From contig NZ_VIGX01000001.1 of the NCBI RefSeq assembly GCF_007858475.1, positions 682,001 through 746,000 on the forward strand: a stretch of DNA of 64,000 nucleotides, given 5' to 3'. The DNA is from Tsukamurella conjunctivitidis (GTDB lineage Bacteria > Actinomycetota > Actinomycetes > Mycobacteriales > Mycobacteriaceae). This document shows positions 38,304 to 48,454 of this stretch, in pieces (the first letter of the stretch is position 1; every line of letters starts with the position of its first letter). The position numbers and the translations under genes were made by a program. The notes beneath the pieces were generated by a model. It had not been told where the DNA came from. It was given only the letters and a program-made list of their open reading frames with translations, and ran no database searches.

Positions 38304-39179
38304 TCACGACGCGAGAGCGGCGTACGCAGCGTCCCGGCCGATCTCGACGGCGCGGGAGATCAGCGGGCCGTCGTTCGAGAGCCGACCGACGGCGGGGCTC
38401 CCGGCGGGGACCCACACCTGCAGCACCTCCGCGGCGCCCGGCGCCACGGGATCCGGCGCGGGTGCAGCCCGGCGCGCGGTGAAATAGGCGTCCAGGATCC
38501 ACTGCTCCGCGCGCGACGAACGGGGCGCGGCCTCCGCCTCGACGGTGCGCAGGACGAGCAGGTGTGTGGCGCCCTGCTCGATCGGGGTCGCCAGCGGGAC
38601 CTTCTCGGCGAGGCCGCCATCGAGGAACTCCCGGCCCGCGAGCCGCACCGGTGGGCCTGCGAGCAGGGGGAGGGCGGTGGTCGCGCGCAGCGCGGCCCGC
38701 AGGCTCGCGGCGTCCGTGACGAACGGCGCCAGGTCCGCGACCCGACGGGTGTGTGCGTCGACGGCCAAGGGGTGCAGGGTGACCGGGTTCGCGAGGATGG
38801 CCGCGAAGTTCATCGGCGTGACATCGGAGTAGACGCGCTCCACGAGGTGACGCGTGTCGACGACCACCCCGCCGCGCAGCACCCGGCGCGGATGCACCAC
38901 CCGCTCCGCCAGGACGTCCTCCCAGCCCCACGAGGGCAACCACTGCCGGCCCTCGCCCGAGACGAGCCACGCGGCGTTCAGGCCGCCGCCCGACGTCCCG
39001 TACACCGCATCGACGGCGGGGAGGAGGCCGAGTTCGTCGATGGCCATCGCCATCCCCGCGGAATAGGCGGAGCGGGACCCGCCGCCCTCGATGCACACGG
39101 CGATCCGCAGGCCGTCGGATCGCTCACCCGGGACGCTGCCCGAGGCGATGCGGGCGCGCAGTGCGCCGAGCACCGTCAT
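38304..39179 (-). CDS. Patatin-like phospholipase
   Basis: A 291-residue patatin. The oxyanion-hole glycines are in IEGGGSRSAYSAGM (30-43). The nucleophile elbow GTSGGG has S63. The second catalytic residue is the Asp of FLDGGLAEKVP. The substrate is a lipid acyl ester, and no secretion signal is visible. The ATG at 39179 overlaps the TGA of the CHAP gene (ATGA), so the two are translated as a coupled pair. Confidence 0.87.
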   Translation of the reverse strand: MTVLGALRARIASGSVPGERSDGLRIAVCIEGGGSRSAYSAGMAMAIDELGLLPAVDAVYGTSGGGLNAAWLVSGEGRQWLPSWGWEDVLAERVVHPRRVLRGGVVVDTRHLVERVYSDVTPMNFAAILANPVTLHPLAVDAHTRRVADLAPFVTDAASLRAALRATTALPLLAGPPVRLAGREFLDGGLAEKVPLATPIEQGATHLLVLRTVEAEAAPRSSRAEQWILDAYFTARRAAPAPDPVAPGAAEVLQVWVPAGSPAVGRLSNDGPLISRAVEIGRDAAYAALAS

Positions 39180-39772
39180 CCGACCGGCACCCCGTAGCCG
39201 ACGACGCCGGAGCTGTCGGAGTGCCGGAACGTGTACGCCGAGACGCCTCCCGGTTGGTTGCCACCCACCGTGCTGACGGTACCGTCCGCCACCGCGACGA
39301 CGAAGTTGGTGTGCTGACCGAGCGGGTGGCCGGGAGCGTACAGGGCGACGTCGCCCGCCGTCGGGACGTGCTCCGGCCCCCGGAACCGGCCCTGGGACTG
39401 GAAGTACTCCGTGAGCGTGTACACCCCCGGGATGCGCCAGGTGCCCGAGTTCGGATTACGCAGCGGCAGTCCCGAATCGCGGAGCACCGTCGAGACGAAA
39501 TCGGCGCACCACGGCTCGTCGACGCCCTCCGAGTAATGGGTGCCCGGCCGGTTCGCGTCGAACTCCCGGCGCACGTTCTCGAGGATCCGCACGCGGGCCG
39601 GGTCGAGTCCCGTGGTCTCGACCGCCGGGAAGACGCGCGGCTTGAGCTCCGCGGGCAGGTGCCGGGACAGTGGCGTCTGATACGCGGTGGACAGCCATAC
39701 CGCCCCGCCTGCGAGCACGATGAGGGCGGCGAGCACCGCGGAGACGACGAGTCCGGTCTTCCTCAACACCAT
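39176..39772 (-). CDS. Membrane-anchored CHAP-domain amidase-like protein
   Basis: A 198-residue protein. One N-terminal membrane helix (8-30) anchors an extracytoplasmic CHAP domain with the triad candidates C89 (EPWCADFV), H154 (GQHTNFVV) and N172 (VGGNQ). CHAP enzymes cleave peptide bonds of peptidoglycan or glutathionylspermidine-type amides, and a cell-wall role is most likely. TACCAT lies 6 bases before the ATG, predicting a leaderless mRNA that continues into the patatin gene. Confidence 0.82.
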   Translation of the reverse strand: MVLRKTGLVVSAVLAALIVLAGGAVWLSTAYQTPLSRHLPAELKPRVFPAVETTGLDPARVRILENVRREFDANRPGTHYSEGVDEPWCADFVSTVLRDSGLPLRNPNSGTWRIPGVYTLTEYFQSQGRFRGPEHVPTAGDVALYAPGHPLGQHTNFVVAVADGTVSTVGGNQPGGVSAYTFRHSDSSGVVGYGVPVG

Positions 39773-39813
39773 GAATCAATGGTACTCACTGGTGAACCTG
39801 ACATCATGGGCTG

Positions 39814-40047
39814 ATGAGTTCGCGCACCGTGACCTGCACGATCAAGCCGGGGAGCCGCAAGGGGCCCGCGGTGGAGGTCGACGACGCCGGCGCCCTCACC
39901 CTGTTCGTGCGCGAGCCCGCGACCGAGGGGAGGGCGAACACGGCGGCCGTAGCCCTGCTCGCCGCCCACCTCGGTGTGCCGAAGTCCCGCGTGCGGCTGA
40001 TCGCGGGGCAGACGAGCCGGTTCAAGCGGTTCGCCGTCGACGCCTGA
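39814..40047 (+). CDS. DUF167/YggU family protein
   Basis: A 77-residue small protein with the DUF167 core: TCTIKPGSRKGPAVEV, REPATEGRANTAAVALLA and VRLIAGQTSRFKRFAV. The family is widespread and its function is unknown. It is divergent from the CHAP gene, with starts 41 bases apart. Confidence 0.88.
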   Translation: MSSRTVTCTIKPGSRKGPAVEVDDAGALTLFVREPATEGRANTAAVALLAAHLGVPKSRVRLIAGQTSRFKRFAVDA

Positions 40048-40125
40048 GGTGCCGTTCGCCGGGCACGGACGAGCGTGGCATGCTGGACGGTGCAGCTGGT
40101 ATGTCGCGCCGAAGCCTCGGGCCGC

Positions 40126-40325
40126 GGCATCTCGGTGCCGCGGTGGTCCGTGGCACCTCGAGGGAACCCGGTGGGAATCCGGGACTGTCCCGCAGCGGTG
40201 AGCAGGAACGAAAGTCGCGACGAATGCACTGGACCCTCGGTCCGGGAAGCAGCGACCGGTAGGAGTGAGAACGGGGCCTGCGAGTCCGAATACCTGCCCG
40301 CTGTACCGGACGCGCCGCGTCCGGT
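40126..40325 (+). promoter_or_regulatory. Cobalamin (B12) riboswitch upstream of metE
   Basis: Conserved cobalamin-aptamer blocks appear in order: GGGAACCCGGTG near 40163, the GGGACTGTCCCGCAGCGGT core (40181-40199), a GCACTGG...GGGAAGC arm, and the B12 box GAGTCCGAATACCTGCCC (40282-40299). A hairpin ACCGGACGCG-C-CGCGTCCGGT (40305-40325) follows as a likely expression platform. It should shut off B12-independent MetE when cobalamin is available. The 131 bases from there to the metE GTG show nothing else clear. The 5' edge of the aptamer is approximate. Confidence 0.92.
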
Positions 40326-40456
40326 GGTGTGCCGCCTCGCGGACCGGGCGTGCGACCGTACCGCTGAACGGATCTCGCTCGTCGACGATCCGTGAATGGT
40401 ACGTGCGTCCGGACGGGTGGCCCGCCCTGGCTACGCACGAAAGGAACGGTCCCACC

Positions 40457-42745
40457 GTGACCGCACCGAACTTCTCCCGCACCGTCCTCGGTGTTCCCCG
40501 CATCGGCCCCCGCCGCGAGCTCAAACGCGCGATCGAAGGTTACTGGAAGGGCGCCGTCGATCGCGCCGGCCTCGAAGCCACCGCTGCCGCCCTCCGACGG
40601 GAAGAGTGGGCGCGCCTGGTCGGCGCAGGCCTGGACTCAGTGCCCACCAATACTTTCAGCTACTACGACCAGATCCTCGACACCGCCGCGATGCTCGGGG
40701 CGCTGCCGCCCCGCGTCGCGGAGATCGCCGACCCGGTGGACCGCTACTTCGCCGCCGCACGGGGCACCGCGACCGTCACGCCGCTCGAGATGACCAAGTG
40801 GTTCGACACGAACTACCACTACCTCGTCCCCGAGATCTCGGCCGCCACCTCCTTCGCTTTGCACCCGGAGAAGGTCCTCGGCGACCTCGACGAGGCCCTC
40901 GCGCAGGGTGTTCCCGCCCGCCCGGTCGTGGTCGGCCCGCTCACGTTCCTCGCGCTGTCCAAGGCGGTCGACGGCGCCGGCGACCCGCTGGCCCGCGTCG
41001 ACGAGCTGCTGCCCCTCTACCGCGAGCTGCTCGGGCGGCTCGCGAACCGGGGCGCGCAGTGGGTCCAGCTCGACGAGCCGGTGCTGGTGACGGAGGCCGG
41101 ACTCGGCCTCGCCGAGGAGGTCGCCCGGGTGTACGGCGACCTCTCCGCGGCCGCGAACCGCCCGTCGATCCTCGTCGCGACCTACTTCGGCTCGCCGGGG
41201 CCGTCGCTGGAGGCCCTGGGGAGCACCCGGATCGAGGCCGTCGCCGTCGACCTCGTGACCGACCCGGCCGCGGTCGACGCCGTTGCCGCCGCGCCCGCGC
41301 TGCAGGACAAGCTCCTGCTCGCGGGCGTCGTCGACGGGCGCAACGTCTGGCGCACCGACCTGGAGAAGGCGCTCGCCACGCTGGGGACGCTGTCCGGGTC
41401 GGCCGCCGCACTCGCCGTGAGCACGTCCTGCTCGCTGCTCCACGTCCCGTACGCGGTCTCCGCCGAGACGGCACCCGAGCCCACCGGCGCCGAGGGCGTG
41501 CGCGCGTGGCTCGCGTTCGCCGAGGAGAAGGTCGCCGAGGTCGTCGTCCTGTCCCGCGCGTTCACCGAGGGCCGCCCCGCCGTCTCGGCGGAGTTCGGCC
41601 GGAGCGCCGCTGTCCGCGCCGCACGCGAGGGCGATCCGCGCCTGCACGACGACGCCGTGCGCGACCGCCTGCGCGACATCCGTGCGACCGGTTCCGGCCG
41701 CGCGGCCGCGGGGGAACGCGCTGTCGTACAGCGGGAACGACTGGGGCTCCCGCCCCTGCCGACCACGACCATCGGCTCCTATCCGCAGACCGGGGCGATC
41801 CGCGTGGCCCGTGCCGACCTGCGCGCCGGCCGGATCGACGAGGCGGAGTACGTGCGGCGCATGCGGGCCGAGATCGCCGATGTGGTGAAGCTGCAGGAGG
41901 ACCTCGGGATCGACGTGCTGGTGCACGGCGAGCCCGAGCGCAACGACATGGTGCAGTACTTCGCCGAGCGCCTGGGCGGCTTCCTCGCCACCGACAACGG
42001 TTGGGTGCAGTCCTACGGCACCCGTTGCGTGCGGCCGCCGATCCTGTTCGGCGACGTGCGCCGCGCCGAGCCGATGACCGTCTCGTGGATCACCTACGCG
42101 CAGAACCTCACCGACCGGCCGGTCAAGGGCATGCTCACCGGGCCGGTCACGATCCTCGCGTGGTCCTTCGTGCGCGACGACCAGCCGCTCGCCGACTCGG
42201 CCGATCAGGTGGCGCTCGCGATCCGCGACGAGACCGTCGACCTCGAAGAGGCGGGAGTGCGGATCATCCAGGTCGACGAGCCCGCGCTGCGCGAGCTCCT
42301 GCCGCTGCTTGCCGCGGACCGTCCGGCGTACCTGGACTGGGCCACCGCCTCCTTCCGGCTGTCCACCTCGGGCGTCGACGACGACACCCAGATCCACACG
42401 CACCTCTGCTATTCGGAGTTCGGCGACGTGATCGGTGCCATCGCCGACCTCGACGCCGACGTCACCTCGATCGAGGCTGCGCGATCCCGCATGGAGATCC
42501 TCGGAGACCTCAACCGGGCGGGCTTCGCGAACCAGGTCGGGCCCGGCGTCTACGACATCCACTCGCCCCGCGTGCCCACGCAGGACGAGGTCGAGGCCTC
42601 GCTGCGCGCGGCCCTGGGCGCCGTTCCCGCGGACCGCCTCTGGGTGAACCCGGACTGCGGCCTCAAGACGCGCGGTACCGAGGAGACGGTGGCCGCGCTG
42701 CGGAACATGGTCGCTGCGGCGGAGGCGGTACGCGCCTCGCTGTAG
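40457..42745 (+). CDS. metE: Cobalamin-independent methionine synthase MetE
   Basis: A 762-residue enzyme that moves the methyl group of 5-methyltetrahydropteroyl-triglutamate to homocysteine. Both barrel halves are present: the N-terminal half starts [17 protein letters not shown] and the catalytic half starts [17 protein letters not shown]. Zinc ligands lie in [11 protein letters not shown] and NPDCGLKTR. The GTG at 40457 (TAPNFSRTV) fits the family start and follows AAAGGAA at 40439-40445. A B12 riboswitch controls it. A methionine synthase MetH is therefore expected elsewhere. Confidence 0.96.
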   Translation: MTAPNFSRTVLGVPRIGPRRELKRAIEGYWKGAVDRAGLEATAAALRREEWARLVGAGLDSVPTNTFSYYDQILDTAAMLGALPPRVAEIADPVDRYFAAARGTATVTPLEMTKWFDTNYHYLVPEISAATSFALHPEKVLGDLDEALAQGVPARPVVVGPLTFLALSKAVDGAGDPLARVDELLPLYRELLGRLANRGAQWVQLDEPVLVTEAGLGLAEEVARVYGDLSAAANRPSILVATYFGSPGPSLEALGSTRIEAVAVDLVTDPAAVDAVAAAPALQDKLLLAGVVDGRNVWRTDLEKALATLGTLSGSAAALAVSTSCSLLHVPYAVSAETAPEPTGAEGVRAWLAFAEEKVAEVVVLSRAFTEGRPAVSAEFGRSAAVRAAREGDPRLHDDAVRDRLRDIRATGSGRAAAGERAVVQRERLGLPPLPTTTIGSYPQTGAIRVARADLRAGRIDEAEYVRRMRAEIADVVKLQEDLGIDVLVHGEPERNDMVQYFAERLGGFLATDNGWVQSYGTRCVRPPILFGDVRRAEPMTVSWITYAQNLTDRPVKGMLTGPVTILAWSFVRDDQPLADSADQVALAIRDETVDLEEAGVRIIQVDEPALRELLPLLAADRPAYLDWATASFRLSTSGVDDDTQIHTHLCYSEFGDVIGAIADLDADVTSIEAARSRMEILGDLNRAGFANQVGPGVYDIHSPRVPTQDEVEASLRAALGAVPADRLWVNPDCGLKTRGTEETVAALRNMVAAAEAVRASL

Positions 42746-42755
42746 TGGAACAGCG

Positions 42756-42788
42756 GCGGGGCCGGGCGCAGTGTGCGCCCGGCCCCGC
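42756..42788. terminator. Terminator between metE and pyc
   Basis: A 15-bp perfect stem (42756-42770 with 42774-42788) with a 3-base loop, between convergent metE and pyc. It can serve both. Confidence 0.85.
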
Positions 42789-42806
42789 TCCGCCCGTCCG
42801 CGCGGG

Positions 42807-45800
42807 TCAGGCGTCGATGACGGCGACGAGGTCGCCACCGTCCACCTGGGTGGCGCCGGCGAGCGCCACCCGGGTCACGGTACCGGCGACCGGCGCGGTG
42901 ATCGCGGCCTCCATCTTCATGGCCTCGATGGTGGCGATCTGATCGCCGACGGCCACCGTCGATCCGGCGTGCACCGTCGGTGTCACGACGCCGGCGAAGG
43001 GCGCAGCGACGTGGCCGGGGTTGCTCTTGTCGGCGCGCTCGGCGGCGGGCACCTCGGCCTGCACGGCGCGGTCCCGCACGGAGACCGTGCGCAGCTGGCC
43101 GTTGAGGGTGCAGACGAGCGTGCGGTTACCGTGCTCGTCGGGCTCGCCGACGCCCTCGAGCTTGATCAGCAGCTCGACGCCGGTCGCCAGCTGCACGCGG
43201 TGCTCCTCGCCCTGCCGCAGTCCGTACAGGAACTGGTTGGTCGAGAGCTTGGAGACGTCGCCGAACTCGGCCAGGTGCTCGGTGAACTCGCGCATCGGGC
43301 CGGGGAACAGCAGCCGGCTCAGCGCCGCGCGGCGCTGCTCCGAGGAGCCCTCGAGTTCGGCGGCCTCGTCGGCGGGGACATCGCTGACGGGCGTCGCCCC
43401 GGCGCGCCCCTCCAGGGCGCGGGTGCGCAGCGGCTCGGGCCACCCGCCGGGCGGGGTGCCCAGTTCGCCGCGCAGGAAGCCGATCACCGAATCGGGGATG
43501 TCGTACTTGCCGGGGTCGGAGGCGAATTCCTCCGCCGAGACGCCCGTGCCGACGAGGGCGAGCGCGAGGTCGCCGACCACCTTCGACGACGGGGTCACCT
43601 TCACCAGGCGGCCGAGCATGCGGTCGGCCGAGGCGTAGGCGTTCTCGATGTCCTCGAACCGCTCGGCGAGCCCCAGCGCACCCGCCTGTTGGCGCAGGTT
43701 CGACAGCTGCCCGCCCGGGATCTCGTGGTGGTAGACGCGGCCCGTCGGGGCCCGCAGGCCGGATTCGAACGGGGCGTAGGCGCCGCGGACGGCCTCCCAG
43801 TACGGCTCGAGCGAGCAGACCGCGTCGAGGTCGATCCCGGTGTCGCGCTCCGTGTGCGCGGTGGCGGCGACGATCGACGACAGGGAGGGCTGGCTCGTCG
43901 TGCCGGAGAGGGGAGCGGCGGCACCGTCGACGGCGTCCGCGCCCGCGGTCCAGGCGGCGAGGTAGGTGGCCAGCTGGCCGCCCGGGGTGTCGTGCGTGTG
44001 CACGTGCACGGGGAGGTCGAACTCCTTGCGCAGTGCGGTCACCAGGGTGGTCGCCGCGGACGGGCGGAGTAGGCCGGCCATGTCCTTGATCGCGAGGACG
44101 TGCGCACCGGCCTGCACGATCTTCTCGGCGACGCCGAGGTAGTAGTCGAGCGTGTAGAGCTGCTCGCCCGGGTTCGACAGGTCGCCGGTGTAGGAGAGTG
44201 CGCCCTCGGCGACGGCGGTACCGGTGGCGAGGACGGCCTCGATCGCGGGCCGCATCTGCTCGACGTCGTTGAGCGCGTCGAAGATCCGGAAGATGTCCAC
44301 ACCGGTCGCGGCGGCCTCGGCCACGAAGGAATCGGTCACCTGCTGCGGGTACGGGGTGTAGCCCACGGTGTTCCGGCCGCGGAGCAGCATCTGCAGGCAG
44401 ATGTTCGGCATGGCCTCCCGCAGCGTGGCGAGTCGCTCCCACGGGTCCTCGTGCAGGAAGCGCAGCGCCACGTCGTAGGTCGCACCGCCCCACGCCTCGA
44501 CCGAGAGCAGCTGCGGCATCAGCCGCGCCTCGTAGGGCGCGATCGTCGCGAGCGCGGAGGTGCGCACGCGGGTGGCGAGCAGCGACTGGTGCGCGTCGCG
44601 GAAGGTGGTGTCGGTGACGGCCAGCGCGGTCTGCGCCCGCAGGTCCGCCGCGAACCCGGCCGGGCCCAGCGCGGCCAGGCGCTGCTTGGAGCCGTCGGGC
44701 GCAGCGGCGCCGAGGTCGAGGGCGGGCACCTTGTCGGAGGCGTACACCTTGGTCGGCCGGGTGCCGTGCGGCTTGTTCACGGTGACGTCCGCGAGGTAGC
44801 GCAGGATCTTCGACGCCGTGTCCTGCGAGCCGCGCGCGGTGAGCAGCTCGGGGCGCTGCTCGATGAAGGAGGTGGTCACCTCGCCCGCAACGAACGCCGG
44901 ATCGGACAGGACCGCCTGCAGGTACGGGATGTTGGTGGCGACGCCGCGGATCCGGAACTCGGCGAGAGCGCGCCGGACGCGGACGATCGCGGTCTCCCGG
45001 TCGCGCCCCCGGGCGGTCAGCTTGACCAGCATCGAATCGAAGTGCGGGCTGATCTCGGCGCCCACCGACGTGCCGCCGTCCAGGCGGATCCCCGCGCCGC
45101 CCGGCGTGCGGTACGCGCTGACCCGGCCGGTGTCGGGCCGGAAGCCGTCCGTCGGGTCCTCGGTGGTGATGCGGCACTGCAGCGCCGCGCCGTTGAGCCG
45201 GATCGCGTCCTGGGTCAGGCCCAGCTCGGGCAGTGTGGAGCCCGAGGCGACCTTGAGCTGCGCGGCGACCAGGTCCACGTCGGTCACCTCCTCGGTCACC
45301 GTGTGCTCCACCTGGATCCGCGGGTTCATCTCGATGAAGACGTGCCGGCCCTCGGGGTTCACCAGGAACTCGACGGTGCCCGCGCAGCTGTAGCCGATCG
45401 CCTTGGCGAAGTTCACCGCGTCGGTGCACAGGCGCTCCCGGAGCTCCTCCGAGATGTTCGGCGCGGGCGCCATCTCGATGACCTTCTGGTGCCGCCGCTG
45501 CAACGAGCAGTCCCGCTCGAAGAGGTGGATCACGTTGCCGGCGCCGTCCGCGAGGATCTGCACCTCGATGTGGCGCGGATCGATCACGGCCTCCTCGAGG
45601 AAGACCGTCGGATCGCCGAACGCGGACTCCGCCTCCCGCGAGGCGATCTCGATCGCATCCCGCAGCTCGGCGATCTCGGCGACTCGGCGCATGCCGCGGC
45701 CTCCGCCGCCCGCGACGGCCTTGACGAAGACGGGGAAGTGCATGTCCTGCGCGGCGGCGAGCAGCCCGTCGACGTCCGACGACGGCGCCGTCGACGTCAG

Positions 45801-46193
45801 GACCGGCAGGCCGGCCTCCCGGGCCGCCGCGATCGCCCGCGCCTTGTTGCCCGTCAGCTCGAGCACCTCGGTCGGGGGACCCACGAAGGTGATGCCGCGC
45901 TCCGCGCACGCCGCCGCCAGATCCGGGTTCTCCGAGAGGAATCCGTAGCCCGGGTAGACCGCATCGGCGCCCGCCTTCTCGGCGATCCGGATGATCTCGT
46001 CGACGCTGAGGTACGCACGGACCGGATGCCCCTCGACCCCGATCTGATAGGCCTCGTCCGCCTTCTGGCGGTGCGGGGAGTTGCGATCCTCGTACGGGTA
46101 GACGGCCACCGTTCGAGCGCCGCTCTCCACGGCCGCACGGAATCCGCGGATCGCGATCTCGCCGCGGTTCGCCACCAGGACTTTATTGAACAT
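42807..46193 (-). CDS. pyc: Pyruvate carboxylase
   Basis: A 1128-residue single-chain biotin enzyme making oxaloacetate from pyruvate, ATP and bicarbonate. Domains in order are biotin carboxylase (1-450, ANRGEIAIR, ATP loop GGGGRGM), carboxyltransferase (about 540-830, DTTFRDAHQSLLATR, metal site HVHTHDT), PC tetramerisation domain, and C-terminal biotinyl domain with EAMKMEA. It replenishes the TCA cycle, next to the propionate operon that also delivers pyruvate. The start is ATG 46193. Confidence 0.97.
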   Translation of the reverse strand: MFNKVLVANRGEIAIRGFRAAVESGARTVAVYPYEDRNSPHRQKADEAYQIGVEGHPVRAYLSVDEIIRIAEKAGADAVYPGYGFLSENPDLAAACAERGITFVGPPTEVLELTGNKARAIAAAREAGLPVLTSTAPSSDVDGLLAAAQDMHFPVFVKAVAGGGGRGMRRVAEIAELRDAIEIASREAESAFGDPTVFLEEAVIDPRHIEVQILADGAGNVIHLFERDCSLQRRHQKVIEMAPAPNISEELRERLCTDAVNFAKAIGYSCAGTVEFLVNPEGRHVFIEMNPRIQVEHTVTEEVTDVDLVAAQLKVASGSTLPELGLTQDAIRLNGAALQCRITTEDPTDGFRPDTGRVSAYRTPGGAGIRLDGGTSVGAEISPHFDSMLVKLTARGRDRETAIVRVRRALAEFRIRGVATNIPYLQAVLSDPAFVAGEVTTSFIEQRPELLTARGSQDTASKILRYLADVTVNKPHGTRPTKVYASDKVPALDLGAAAPDGSKQRLAALGPAGFAADLRAQTALAVTDTTFRDAHQSLLATRVRTSALATIAPYEARLMPQLLSVEAWGGATYDVALRFLHEDPWERLATLREAMPNICLQMLLRGRNTVGYTPYPQQVTDSFVAEAAATGVDIFRIFDALNDVEQMRPAIEAVLATGTAVAEGALSYTGDLSNPGEQLYTLDYYLGVAEKIVQAGAHVLAIKDMAGLLRPSAATTLVTALRKEFDLPVHVHTHDTPGGQLATYLAAWTAGADAVDGAAAPLSGTTSQPSLSSIVAATAHTERDTGIDLDAVCSLEPYWEAVRGAYAPFESGLRAPTGRVYHHEIPGGQLSNLRQQAGALGLAERFEDIENAYASADRMLGRLVKVTPSSKVVGDLALALVGTGVSAEEFASDPGKYDIPDSVIGFLRGELGTPPGGWPEPLRTRALEGRAGATPVSDVPADEAAELEGSSEQRRAALSRLLFPGPMREFTEHLAEFGDVSKLSTNQFLYGLRQGEEHRVQLATGVELLIKLEGVGEPDEHGNRTLVCTLNGQLRTVSVRDRAVQAEVPAAERADKSNPGHVAAPFAGVVTPTVHAGSTVAVGDQIATIEAMKMEAAITAPVAGTVTRVALAGATQVDGGDLVAVIDA

Positions 46194-46305
46194 GTTGTGC
46201 TACCACCGGTCTTCGTGGGACTGGACGACGTACTCATCGGCGGCCGGGACTGTCTGCCCCGCCGCCGTTGCTGACGATGATATTGACCGCGCGGCCGGTG
46301 TCACA

Positions 46306-46349
46306 GGTGATCGCGCGAACGGGATGATCGGTGCGTTTCGCGGATCACC
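46306..46349 (-). terminator. Imperfect hairpin after prpC
   Basis: GGTGATCGCGCGAAC (46306-46320) and GTTTCGCGGATCACC (46335-46349) pair imperfectly. It lies 19 bases past the prpC stop on the minus strand and may end the prp transcript before pyc. Confidence 0.4.
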
Positions 46350-46367
46350 GGCGGCGCGGTGTCGGTG

Positions 46368-47519
46368 TCAGGCCACGACGGGGCGTTGCGCCACTCCGAC
46401 GTACTCGCTGAGCGGCCTGATGAGGGCGTTGGCCTCGGTCTGCTCGATGATGTGGGCGGTCCAGCCGGTGATCCGGGACATCACGAAGATCGGCGTGAAG
46501 ACCTCGGTGTCGAATCCCAGCAGGTGGTACGCGGGGCCGGTCGGGAAGTCCAGATTCGGCTTGATCCCCGTCGCGTCGACCATCGTCTTCTCGAGGATGT
46601 CGTACATCTCGACGAATCGGCCGCCGTCGGTCCGCTCCGCGATCTCGACGAACGCATGCTTCATCGTCGGGACCCGCGAGTCGCCGTTCTTGTACACGCG
46701 GTGACCGAAGCCCATGACCTTCTCCTTGCGGGAGAGCTTCCCGCGCATCCAGGCCTCGGCGCGCGCCGGATCGCCGATCTCCTCCATGTCGTGCATGACG
46801 GCCTCGTTCGCGCCGCCGTGCAGCGGGCCCTTGAGCGCGCCGATCGCGGCGGTGACGGCGCTGTAGATGTCCGACAGGGTGGACGTGACGACGCGCGCGG
46901 CGAAGGTCGAGGCGTTGAAGCCGTGCTCGGCGTAGAGGATCAGCGAGACCTCGAAGGCCTTGACCAACTCGGGCTCCGGCACCGTCCCGAAGCACATGGT
47001 GAGGAAGTTCGCCGCGAAGCCGAGCGTGTGGTCGGGGGCGATCGGCTCGAGGCCGTGCCGGCGGCGCTGATCCGCCGCGACGACCGTGGGAAGAACGGCC
47101 AGGAGGCGAAGTCCCTTGGCCTGGAGCGCGACGGGGTCGCGGTTCCACTCGTCGGTGTCCTCGGCGCCCAGATAACTCACGGCGGTGCGGACGACGTCCA
47201 TGGGGTGGCAGCTCTCGGGCAGCTTCGCGACCAGGCCCAGCAGCGAGCGGTCGGCGCGTCGCGCGGCCCGCTCCCGCTGCGTGAACAGCGAGAGCTGCGG
47301 TTCGGTCGGGAGCTCGCCGTTCCACAGCAGGTAGGCGACCTGCTCGAAGGAGCAGTGCTCGGCGAGGTCCTGCACGGCATATCCGCGGTAGGTCAGGGAG
47401 TTGGTCTCGGGGACGACCTTCGACACGGCGGTCGTATCGACGACGACGCCTGCGAGGCCCTTCTTGATGTCCGGAGAGCTGGAGGCCGCAGGCCGACCGG
47501 GGGATGTTTCAGGTGTCAT
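46368..47519 (-). CDS. prpC: 2-methylcitrate synthase / citrate synthase PrpC
   Basis: A 383-residue citrate-synthase-fold enzyme that condenses propionyl-CoA with oxaloacetate. It shows GLAGVVVDTTAVSKV and TNSLTYRGYAVQDLAEHC at the N-terminus, the catalytic His regions AEHGFNASTF and GPLHGGANEAV, and GFGHRVYKNGDSRVP. The ATG overlaps the prpB stop by one base (TGATG). As in mycobacteria it may also act on acetyl-CoA. Confidence 0.93.
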   Translation of the reverse strand: MTPETSPGRPAASSSPDIKKGLAGVVVDTTAVSKVVPETNSLTYRGYAVQDLAEHCSFEQVAYLLWNGELPTEPQLSLFTQRERAARRADRSLLGLVAKLPESCHPMDVVRTAVSYLGAEDTDEWNRDPVALQAKGLRLLAVLPTVVAADQRRRHGLEPIAPDHTLGFAANFLTMCFGTVPEPELVKAFEVSLILYAEHGFNASTFAARVVTSTLSDIYSAVTAAIGALKGPLHGGANEAVMHDMEEIGDPARAEAWMRGKLSRKEKVMGFGHRVYKNGDSRVPTMKHAFVEIAERTDGGRFVEMYDILEKTMVDATGIKPNLDFPTGPAYHLLGFDTEVFTPIFVMSRITGWTAHIIEQTEANALIRPLSEYVGVAQRPVVA

Positions 47520-48454
47520 CACTGGCTCCTGCTCAGATCGAAGGTGAAGATGCCGGAATCGAAGTCGTTGTAACGCTCGTACTGGAGGAGCTCGTACAGG
47601 CGGCTGCGGTGCTGCATCCGGTACAGCAGTTCCTTCTGCGTGCCCTGCGTCGCGATCTCGCGCAGCCCCTCCTCCGCCGCGAACATCGCCAACCGCAGCG
47701 TGGTGACCGGGTAGATCACCGCGTCGTAGCCGATCGACTCGAGCGTGCCCGCGTCGATCAGATCGGACTTGCCGAACTCGGTCATGTTCGCCAGCAGCGG
47801 GACGTCGACCGCGGCACGGAAGCGCTCGAAATCGGCTGTCGTGTACAGCGCCTCGGTGAAGATCAGGTCGGCGCCCGCGTCGGCGTAGGCCTGGGCCCGC
47901 TCGATCGCGGCGTCGACGCCCTCGATGCCCGCCGCGTCGGTGCGGGCGCAGATGACGAAGTCCTCGTCGCGGCGGGCCGCGACGGCGGCGCGGAGGCGGC
48001 GGACGGCCTCGTCGGTGGGGACGACGGCCTTGCCGTCGAGGTGACCGCACCGTTTGGGGTTCACCTGGTCCTCCAGGTGCAGGCCCGCAAGGCCCGCGTC
48101 CTCGAGCACGGTGACGGTGCGGGCCGCACTCATCGGCTCGCCGAAGCCCGTGTCGGCGTCGACCAGAGTGGGCAGGTCCGTCACCCGCGCGATCTGCTGG
48201 GCCCGGGCCGCGACCTCGGTGAGGGTCGTCAGGCCGATGTCGGGCAGGGCGAGATCGGCGGCGACCACGGCGCCGGAGACGTACACGCCCTCGAAGCCGA
48301 TCTCCTGGATCAGCTTCGCCGTCAACGGGTTGAACGCGCCGGGCAGCCGGGCGATCCGCTCCGAGGCGAGCGCGGCGCGGAAGGCCTTGCGCTTGTCGTT
48401 CGCCGACGCGCGGGCGGCCAGCAGGCCGCCGACGCCGGTGTCGCCGCCGCTCAT
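47519..48454 (-). CDS. prpB: 2-methylisocitrate lyase PrpB
   Basis: A 311-residue ICL/PEPM-superfamily lyase that splits 2-methylisocitrate into pyruvate and succinate. The active-site loop KRCGH has C136, with metal-binding VDADTGFGEP and HLEDQ. M. tuberculosis lacks prpB and uses isocitrate lyase instead (recalled), so this species has the complete dedicated cycle. Both ends overlap neighbours by one base in TGATG junctions, so prpD-prpB-prpC are translationally coupled. Confidence 0.94.
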   Translation of the reverse strand: MSGGDTGVGGLLAARASANDKRKAFRAALASERIARLPGAFNPLTAKLIQEIGFEGVYVSGAVVAADLALPDIGLTTLTEVAARAQQIARVTDLPTLVDADTGFGEPMSAARTVTVLEDAGLAGLHLEDQVNPKRCGHLDGKAVVPTDEAVRRLRAAVAARRDEDFVICARTDAAGIEGVDAAIERAQAYADAGADLIFTEALYTTADFERFRAAVDVPLLANMTEFGKSDLIDAGTLESIGYDAVIYPVTTLRLAMFAAEEGLREIATQGTQKELLYRMQHRSRLYELLQYERYNDFDSGIFTFDLSRSQ

